A stretch of DNA of 6,594 nucleotides from positions 1 through 6,594 of the forward strand of contig JADYXV010000347.1 in assembly GCA_020853995.1 (NCBI GenBank). The letters are read 5' to 3'. This DNA is from Novosphingobium sp. GTDB taxonomy: Bacteria; Pseudomonadota; Alphaproteobacteria; Sphingomonadales; Sphingomonadaceae. This document shows, piece after piece, positions 1 through 4,285 of this stretch (positions within the stretch are counted from its first letter, which is position 1; each line of letters starts with the position of its first letter). A program made the translations under genes and the position numbers. A model generated the notes under the pieces. That model was not told the DNA's origin. It did not search any database and worked only from the letters and a program-made list of their open reading frames with translations.

Positions 1-85
1 ATTCGAGAATAGAGGCCACGCAAGCGTTGAAGCAATTTCCGCAGCCATCATTGGCTATGGTCATGGTCTGATAGACCGGAATCAT
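1..85 (-). CDS. Start of a cysteine-rich protein (C-terminus outside window)
   Basis: Only 28 codons are inside the window. They start at an ATG at 85-83 that overlaps the endolysin TGA as ATGA, with GAGGAA at 97-92 and a six-base spacer, so the start is well supported. The visible protein begins MIPVYQTMTIANDGCGNCF, followed by NACVASILE. I remember the G-N-C-F-x-A-C-V-A-S-I/L-L-E pattern from the N-terminus of small phage and bacterial proteins, where the cysteine-containing helix resembles the active-site helix of papain/C39-type cysteine peptidases. Catalysis is not shown here, because the His and Asp would lie outside the window. Its place in the lysis operon suggests a late function. 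Family assignment is tentative; that it is a real gene is fairly sure. Confidence 0.65.
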   Translation of the reverse strand, partial: MIPVYQTMTIANDGCGNCFNACVASILE

Positions 86-693
86 GGCAGGTTCCTCATG
101 CAAGTCTTGTGGCGTTTCAACTGCCGCTCCCACACGCCCCAGCAACGCTTGTTCGGCTTGCCGTTGACCTTGGTGCTGCAATCATACCCGGCGGCGAACC
201 GGTATTTCAGCAGCCCCTTGCAGGCCGCCACATAATTGCCCGCCAGCACTTCGCGCTGCATGGTCGAGCCGCGCCAGTTCTTCATGCCGTATTGGCCCAC
301 GAACGACACGTAAGCGTCCCATTCGCCCTGCGACAACTTCGCGCCCGGCAGGCTCTTGGCGAGTTCGCGCTCGTCCTGCGAGATCAGATTTCGCGCCAGC
401 ACGGCAGCGCGCGGGCGGGTGATCTTATCGCCCATCCGAACCCGCGTGCCATCCTCGTAGCGCGTGGAGCCGTGACCGATCGTAGGCACATCGACCTTGG
501 TCGGGATCACGGCTTCGTCGGTGTAACCCTCTTCGGCCTGCCATGCGGCGAAACCGGCGGCGGACAGGGTGAGAAGGGCGACGGCGATGCGCTTGGGGGC
601 GACGCGCGCCACCGCTGCGGTGGCAGGCACAGGCGGCATCATATGCCCCGCGCGCCCGTCATAGCGGCGGCTGAACAGGTCAAGCAGACGCAT
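82..693 (-). CDS. Endolysin, lysozyme (GH24) with N-terminal signal-anchor
   Basis: The protein has 203 residues and resembles the R21/P21-type phage lysozymes that cut the MurNAc-GlcNAc bond of peptidoglycan. A basic N-terminus (with KR at 34-35) precedes a moderately hydrophobic, Ala/Gly-rich segment at 36-51, as in signal-anchor-release endolysins. The catalytic region starts with E55 (AEEGYTDEAVIPT) and contains PTIGHGST at 70-77. Later blocks are LSQGEWDAYVSFVGQYG (about 120-136) and the closing GYDCST...NKRCWGVW region. Cysteines at 158, 172, 184 and 198 could form disulfides in the periplasm; the anchor itself has none. The usual E-8-D-5-T spacing is not kept: the eighth-plus-one residue is P64, and D68 and T71 lie later. 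The start at 693 is chosen because AAGGAG at 706-701 is seven bases away, while the TTG at 699 would leave one. The stop overlaps the next start as ATGA. Confidence 0.85.
   Translation of the reverse strand: MRLLDLFSRRYDGRAGHMMPPVPATAAVARVAPKRIAVALLTLSAAGFAAWQAEEGYTDEAVIPTKVDVPTIGHGSTRYEDGTRVRMGDKITRPRAAVLARNLISQDERELAKSLPGAKLSQGEWDAYVSFVGQYGMKNWRGSTMQREVLAGNYVAACKGLLKYRFAAGYDCSTKVNGKPNKRCWGVWERQLKRHKTCMRNLP
92..97 (-). promoter_or_regulatory. Ribosome binding site GAGGAA for the partial gene at the left edge
   Basis: The site lies inside the end of the endolysin gene, six bases before the ATG at 85. It is the main evidence that this short, truncated frame is a real gene. Confidence 0.65.
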
Positions 694-940
694 CGTCAAT
701 CTCCTTGCGCTTTTCCGCCAGCTTCGGTTGCTTGATTTGCGCCACCATCACAGGCAGGCCGAACGCTAGCAATGCCGCGACGACCGCGATAGGCACGATC
801 CATTCACCGGGCGCGAACCCGATCAGCCCCACAACCAGCACTGGCTGGCTGAACACGTAGGCCACGAACATCGCATTCAGCGCGGCCATCCATGTTGATG
901 CCCTGCGCCACCAGAGACGCCAGTGGGCTATGAGTTTCAC
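680..940 (-). CDS. Holin-like protein with two membrane segments
   Basis: The protein has 86 residues. A basic, Trp-rich N-terminus (MKLIAHWRLWWRRAS) is followed by membrane segments at about 18-41 and 48-67 and a charged C-terminus (KQPKLAEKRKEIDDASA). Size, topology and position just before a lysozyme gene fit a class II-type holin. The opening K-L/I-x3-W-R-x2-W-R-R-A matches small phage holin-like proteins that I remember from Proteobacteria. It would form inner-membrane lesions that depolarise the membrane or let the endolysin act. The start is GTG at 940, overlapping the upstream TGA as GTGA, with GGAG at 953-950. No convincing second start for an antiholin is visible. Its last 14 bases overlap the endolysin gene, so the two are likely coupled. 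Confidence 0.75.
   Translation of the reverse strand: MKLIAHWRLWWRRASTWMAALNAMFVAYVFSQPVLVVGLIGFAPGEWIVPIAVVAALLAFGLPVMVAQIKQPKLAEKRKEIDDASA
701..706 (-). promoter_or_regulatory. Ribosome binding site AAGGAG for the endolysin, inside the holin gene
   Basis: A strong site lies in the holin coding sequence. The spacer is seven bases to the ATG at 693 but only one to the TTG at 699, so it selects the ATG. It lets the endolysin be made at high level independently of, or coupled to, holin translation. Confidence 0.75.
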
Positions 941-1200
941 TTCCCTGCGCTCCGTTCTTCACGGGCTTGTTCGGCAAGAAACGTCACATTGGCGTCGATC
1001 CGCTCGACCTTCGGGATGATGCCGTCCATCTTCACCTCCTGGATTTCCAGGCGGCGCTCGTGATCGCGCAGATCACCATAAACGACACCCGCCGAAAACA
1101 CGATGCTGCCTGCGCTGGCGAGTACGGAGAACACAACGCCCCATTCCAATTTTGTCATAAGGATCCGTGGCGTTGGCGATTCGTCCGGTTCATCTTGCAT
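937..1200 (-). CDS. Small membrane protein with coiled coil, holin-accessory-like
   Basis: The protein has 87 residues. Residues 1-14 are acidic and Pro-rich, residues 21-41 form one membrane segment (GVVFSVLASAGSIVFSAGVV), and residues 43-83 are a charged helix likely to form a coiled coil (DLRDHERRLEIQEVK, then KVERIDANVTFLAEQ). The form resembles small single-spanning proteins beside holins, such as XhlA-like proteins, but an inner-membrane spanin-like role is also possible. The start at 1200 overlaps the previous gene by 11 bases and is supported by GGAAG at 1211-1207 with a six-base spacer. An internal ATG at 1158 (MTKLEWG) has no better site. The end overlaps the next gene as GTGA. Membrane topology is unclear because positive charges lie on both sides of the segment. 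Confidence 0.7.
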   Translation of the reverse strand: MQDEPDESPTPRILMTKLEWGVVFSVLASAGSIVFSAGVVYGDLRDHERRLEIQEVKMDGIIPKVERIDANVTFLAEQAREERSAGK

Positions 1201-1426
1201 TGTATTCTTCCCACTCGATCATGCGCTGACAATGGCCCGGCTTCGATCCAAGCAATACAAACAACGCATCAATGGCCTGCTCAGCCCACCGCGCCCACCT
1301 TTTACCCCTTATAGCCCGGCGGCCCACAGCGCTGCTGATCGTCTCGTCGGGATTGTTGCCACCCAGCAACACATTACCCCACTGATCCAGTGCAATCAGG
1401 TTATTGAGAATGTAGCGCCGGATCAT
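1190..1426 (-). CDS. Small conserved phage protein of unknown function
   Basis: The protein has 78 residues. The start overlaps the upstream stop as ATGA, and no clear ribosome binding site is seen, so it is probably translated by coupling. Recognisable blocks are YILNNLIALDQWGNVLLGG (residues 5-23), the NPDETISS segment with GRR (25-37), a Trp- and Arg-rich helix (GKRWARWAEQAIDALF, 41-56), and GHC at 64-66 followed by an acidic end. I remember this block order (LIALDQ.xN.LLGG..DET.S, then gHC..) from many small proteins near the lysis genes of proteobacterial phages; names given to them in databases are not trustworthy. There is no signal peptide or membrane segment, so it should be cytoplasmic. 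The position between tail and lysis genes would fit either module. Confidence 0.7.
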   Translation of the reverse strand: MIRRYILNNLIALDQWGNVLLGGNNPDETISSAVGRRAIRGKRWARWAEQAIDALFVLLGSKPGHCQRMIEWEEYNAR

Positions 1427-1836
1427 AGCATCGCCGCCGCAGCGAATAGGGCGTCAATCTGATCTTCGGTAAGGCCCAACGCGCTACCGAGCGCGGCGAT
1501 CAATGGGGCGTCACGGCGTACTTCGGACGCATATTCCCACTCAATTTCGGCGGCATCGCGCTGCGGCGAGGGCAGGGCGGCAAGCGCCGGCTCCACCCCG
1601 GCCAGAACGCCCGCGCCCAGCAGCGCCAGACGCGCCTGTCGCATCGTCACAGGCCGGATCGCAGCGCGGCGTTCTTCGGCCGACACAACCGGCGCTGCGA
1701 AGGCCTCGCCGTCGTGCGTCCACCCGATTTCGACATCATCGGGCGCGGCAAGCCAACCCTGTTCCTGCGCGAACTCGGCGTCCGCGATGACGATGTTACC
1801 GACGATCCCATTTTCGATGATCGCAAAGCGTTCCAT
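1423..1836 (-). CDS. Tail-fibre accessory / assembly-like protein
   Basis: This 137-residue protein directly follows the fibre gene. Residues 1-49 (MERFAIIENGIVGNIVIAD, then GWTHDGEAFAAP) are the N-terminal pattern of many small phage proteins encoded behind fibre genes, with an "ienG.v.N.ivad" strand and a "GW..dG..f..P" turn. Residues 63-137 are a helical part (VTMRQARLALLGAGVL, then ALPSPQRDAAEIEWEYAS) known from the same family in proteobacterial prophages. The position suggests a fibre chaperone or a minor tail-tip part; neither has been shown for this protein. An ATG at 1842 lies two codons upstream, but AGGAG at 1847-1843 touches it and sits six bases before the ATG at 1836, so 1836 is chosen. 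The gene is in the same frame as the fibre and separated from it only by TAG and three codons. Confidence 0.7.
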   Translation of the reverse strand: MERFAIIENGIVGNIVIADAEFAQEQGWLAAPDDVEIGWTHDGEAFAAPVVSAEERRAAIRPVTMRQARLALLGAGVLAGVEPALAALPSPQRDAAEIEWEYASEVRRDAPLIAALGSALGLTEDQIDALFAAAAML

Positions 1837-1842
1837 CGCCAT

Positions 1843-1847
1843 CTCCT
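1843..1847 (-). promoter_or_regulatory. Ribosome binding site AGGAG overlapping the fibre stop codon
   Basis: The fibre TAG (1848-1846) shares its last two bases with AGGAG. The spacer to the ATG at 1836 is six bases, against zero for the ATG at 1842. This decides the start and suggests that ribosomes ending the fibre can re-bind for the next gene. Confidence 0.75.
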
Positions 1848-3234
1848 ATGCGTCAAACCAGGTCGTGATGCGGACGTAGCCATTGCCGCCCGCGCCACCG
1901 GCACCCCCGTTCTTCCCGCCGCCGGTAGAAGTGCGGCCACCACCACCACCGCCGCCGCCACCACGAAGGCCGGCACCGCCAATGCCCGCCGCTGCAATGT
2001 TATCGAGCGTGGCACCACCACCGCCGCCGCCCGTGCGGTTGACCGAAGCTGCCGTGCCGTTGCCCCCCGCGCCGGACGCGACGCTGGTTCCACCGGCTGC
2101 GCCAGACGTACCAGTGCCGTCACCGCCTCCCGCGAAGCCGTTGGAGCGATTGCCGGCGGTGTCTACCGAGGCACCGCCGCCGCCGCCCGCACCGCCGTGG
2201 ACCGAAGAACCCCCGGCAGCGTTGGTTGCAAGCGTCGTACCGGACGCATAAGACCCGCCGCCCGTCCCGCCGCCCATGACCGATGAAGGGCCATGCCGGT
2301 CAGTGGTCGTGACCGTGAAGAAGCCGGCACCGAACTGGCCGTCGAACTCGCTGCCGCCCGTGTACGTGGGCCGCCCGGTGCTCGACAGGTCGTAGAGCGA
2401 ACCACCGCCCTTACCGCCGGAATTGATAAGCGTCGGGCCGCCAGCACCGCCGCCAGCCCAAGCGCGCAGAGAGCCGGCGGTTCCGACCGAGGTGTTGCCA
2501 CCTGCCGACCCCGATGTCGGAGCCGTGCTGCTAGTCCGCCCGCCATTGCCGCCAGAGCCGCCCGCGCCGACCGTGACCGTCTCGGTCGCTGACAGGTCGC
2601 CGGCTTTCCAGATGCGCCGCGAATAGCCGCCGCCACCACCGCCACCGCCACCGGTGGCGATAACGCCGGCGTTATCGCCATTCCCGCCACCACCGCCGCC
2701 GCCAGCGCCAATGACCTCGATCATGACCATCTGTGCATTCGCGGGCTTCGTCCACGTGCCGGACGAGGTGAACTCCTGAACGTCAACGCCAGCATCGGCG
2801 GGATTGCCAGTTTCACCCTGAATGCCTGACAGGCTGATCGACCAGTCCGCGTGCGTTCCGGTGCCCGAACCGACCCTTGTCATGGTTGCGGTTAGCGCGC
2901 CTGTCACAACGTCATATGTCGCGACGGTGCCAAACATCCATCGCGTGCTATCGGATGCGCTCGTGACCTTGATCGGGGTGCCGAAGACATACCGCTTCCC
3001 GGCCTCGACGGTAAACGACTTGGAGCCGGTGCCGATCATCACCGGCGTGGTTGACACCGACGAATAATTGGCGTCGGCCGCCGCATCGACAACATCATCA
3101 CCAAATTCATTGACCGCATCGGTCCACGGCTGCAATGCATCGAGCAAAGCGGCAGTCTTGTCAGAAAAGACTTGTCCCGTATCGGTGCCGCGAATTGGCG
3201 GATCAGGGAGCGCCGAGATTGGTGTCAGTGCCAT
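1846..3234 (-). CDS. Tail fibre / adhesin with C-terminal polyglycine domain
   Basis: The protein has 462 residues in four parts. Residues 1-55 (MALTPISALPDPPIRGTDTG, then FSDKTAALLDAL) resemble the virion-attachment N-terminus of many phage fibres. Residues 60-136 form a beta module (IGTGSKSFTVEAGKRYVFG, then WMFGTVATYD) found as a repeat in other fibres. Residues 138-146 (GIQGETGNP) are a short collagen-like linker. Residues 150-462 start with FTSSGTWTKP and MVMIEVIGAGGG and end with GNGYVRITTWF, the limits of the glycine-rich domain seen in phage fibres. Runs of five to nine Gly (178-184, 195-203, 350-354, 402-407, 425-433) alternate with variable segments, as in polyglycine-sandwich adhesins of the gp38 type. 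Likely role: receptor binding at the tail tip. The start at 3234 directly follows the upstream TAA, with AAGG at 3245-3242. The stop is TAG. The product is confident; the receptor is unknown. Confidence 0.85.
   Translation of the reverse strand: MALTPISALPDPPIRGTDTGQVFSDKTAALLDALQPWTDAVNEFGDDVVDAAADANYSSVSTTPVMIGTGSKSFTVEAGKRYVFGTPIKVTSASDSTRWMFGTVATYDVVTGALTATMTRVGSGTGTHADWSISLSGIQGETGNPADAGVDVQEFTSSGTWTKPANAQMVMIEVIGAGGGGGGGNGDNAGVIATGGGGGGGGGYSRRIWKAGDLSATETVTVGAGGSGGNGGRTSSTAPTSGSAGGNTSVGTAGSLRAWAGGGAGGPTLINSGGKGGGSLYDLSSTGRPTYTGGSEFDGQFGAGFFTVTTTDRHGPSSVMGGGTGGGSYASGTTLATNAAGGSSVHGGAGGGGGASVDTAGNRSNGFAGGGDGTGTSGAAGGTSVASGAGGNGTAASVNRTGGGGGGATLDNIAAAGIGGAGLRGGGGGGGGGRTSTGGGKNGGAGGAGGNGYVRITTWFDA
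2655..2680. repeat. Perfect 26-bp palindrome inside the fibre gene
   Basis: The half-site TGGCGATAACGCC is followed directly by its exact reverse complement, with no spacer. The pairing stops at the next base on each side (G against T). It encodes about residues 185-194 (NGDNAGVIAT), the short segment between the first two polyglycine runs. Under equal base frequencies, a 13-pair perfect palindrome would be expected about 0.0001 times in a window this size. Biased composition raises this, but the ATAA/TTAT core is not simply glycine-codon repetition. Confidence 0.85.
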
Positions 3235-4284
3235 TTAGAAACCTTGAACCTCCAGCGACAAAAGACTTTCGTGCGGATAGGCAATCTCAACCCGCCAGTC
3301 CTTGATAAGTCCATAATACGAAGTCGGATAGTTTTCAACCGCAACCACCAGCGCGGGCGTCGCGTGATACTTCGACAGCAACTGCTTGACCGCCCCGACA
3401 CGCTCTTTCGGAATGACGACATTGAACCGCCCCCAATCGCGATAACCGCGCGGGACAATATAGGTCTCTCCGAAGTCGTTGGTCTCGAATTTGCTGTAAT
3501 CCGTGATACCAAATTCAGCCCCGTAAGTGACGCGGCCAACGTAAAAGGCGTGGCCTATCTCGAAGTGGCCGATTGCGACATCGCCGGTATCTGTGGCCGT
3601 CACCTTGATGGTGGGGCTGAAATTGTTTGGCAGACCGGTGACGACAAGATAATCAATGCGCTCGTCTGGTTCGAAGAAATATTCGTAATAGTCATTGATA
3701 TTGTCATATGCCGTCATCGAGAAATCTTCATCGAAGACAACCACGGCATCGACGATCATTTGCACGTTGATGCTTGCCGCACTGACATTGAGCATCCCGA
3801 TGGTGTCGATGATCCCGGTGGCGTCAATCTCAACCTGAATGGAGTTCGGGCGGATTGTCTGCGAGCCAGTCATGTCGTCGAACATGGCCCATTGATTGCT
3901 TGGCCCGATTTCCAGCCACCAAGCAGGATCGGTCAGGGCGTGGCCCGTGTTCGTACCGGCACTGATGCTTTCGTAAAGGCGGTGCGCGCTCGTCACGATT
4001 GCACCAGTGGCGTAACCCGTACCGGCATTATACGCCAGATATGCGGTCCCGATCGACACCCACCACGTCGGGGATGACGATGGCGTATGCCCGGTATTGC
4101 CGGCTTGCAAGCTTTCGTACATGGTCGCGGTAGTGTTCGATGGGCCACCAAAGACAGAGACTTGCGCCCCCAACGCATAAGTCGTGCCTGCATTATAGGC
4201 AGCCGGAGGCGTTTCCAGAACGTTGCTGGTCATATTGGCGTCGGTAACGCCGTACCGACGATTAATGATCATGCCGTCGGCCAT
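3235..4284 (-). CDS. Tail protein with two carbohydrate-binding-like modules
   Basis: This 349-residue protein follows the tape measure. Two related modules lie at residues 30-79 and 85-127. Each has the pattern YNAGTxYaxGaxV, then YESl/i, then NTGH, then a WW pair and a closing IG. This resembles the small aromatic-rich CBM5/12 chitin-binding fold common on phage tail tips. Residues 128-349 are a beta-rich body (NQWAMFDDMTGSQTI, DYYEYFFEPDE, YIVPRGYRDWGRF) ending LSLEVQGF. I remember this layout from tail proteins next to tape measures in proteobacterial prophages, usually annotated hypothetical or carbohydrate-binding. It probably sits at the tail tip or baseplate and contacts surface glycans; that role is inferred. 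An in-frame ATG at 4335 exists, but the start at 4284 is preferred. It lies one base after the upstream TAA, has GGAAG at 4298-4294, and begins MADGMIINRRYGVTDANM, which fits the family. Confidence 0.75.
   Translation of the reverse strand: MADGMIINRRYGVTDANMTSNVLETPPAAYNAGTTYALGAQVSVFGGPSNTTATMYESLQAGNTGHTPSSSPTWWVSIGTAYLAYNAGTGYATGAIVTSAHRLYESISAGTNTGHALTDPAWWLEIGPSNQWAMFDDMTGSQTIRPNSIQVEIDATGIIDTIGMLNVSAASINVQMIVDAVVVFDEDFSMTAYDNINDYYEYFFEPDERIDYLVVTGLPNNFSPTIKVTATDTGDVAIGHFEIGHAFYVGRVTYGAEFGITDYSKFETNDFGETYIVPRGYRDWGRFNVVIPKERVGAVKQLLSKYHATPALVVAVENYPTSYYGLIKDWRVEIAYPHESLLSLEVQGF
3904..4197 (-). repeat. Tandem pair of aromatic CBM-like modules within the tail protein
   Basis: Module one is at about 4197-4048 and module two at about 4032-3904. 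They share YNAGT, YES, NTGH and WW in the same order. Module one carries a longer loop (FGGPSNTTATM) where module two has only TSAHRL. The pair looks like an internal duplication followed by divergence. Conserved Tyr and Trp residues are the kind that stack on sugar rings in CBM5/12 modules, but binding is inferred. Confidence 0.65.
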
Positions 4285-4285
4285 G

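Noticed and set aside
697..699. TTG at 699 as the endolysin start
   Set aside because: The AAGGAG would be one base away; the ATG at 693 has a seven-base spacer.
1883..2251. Plus-strand frame encoding a proline-rich protein
   Set aside because: The Pro runs are simply the reverse complement of the GGN glycine codons of the fibre.
2655..2680. The 26-bp palindrome as a Hin/Gin-type invertase crossover site
   Set aside because: The length matches those sites, but the sequence does not resemble their AT-rich halves, its centre is a symmetric CG, and neither a second inverted site nor an invertase gene is seen in the window.
3172..4077. Long plus-strand open frame (301 codons)
   Set aside because: It lies entirely opposite the fibre start and the tail protein, whose products are recognisable. 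Its own translation shows no family pattern, and no ribosome site or neighbour supports it.
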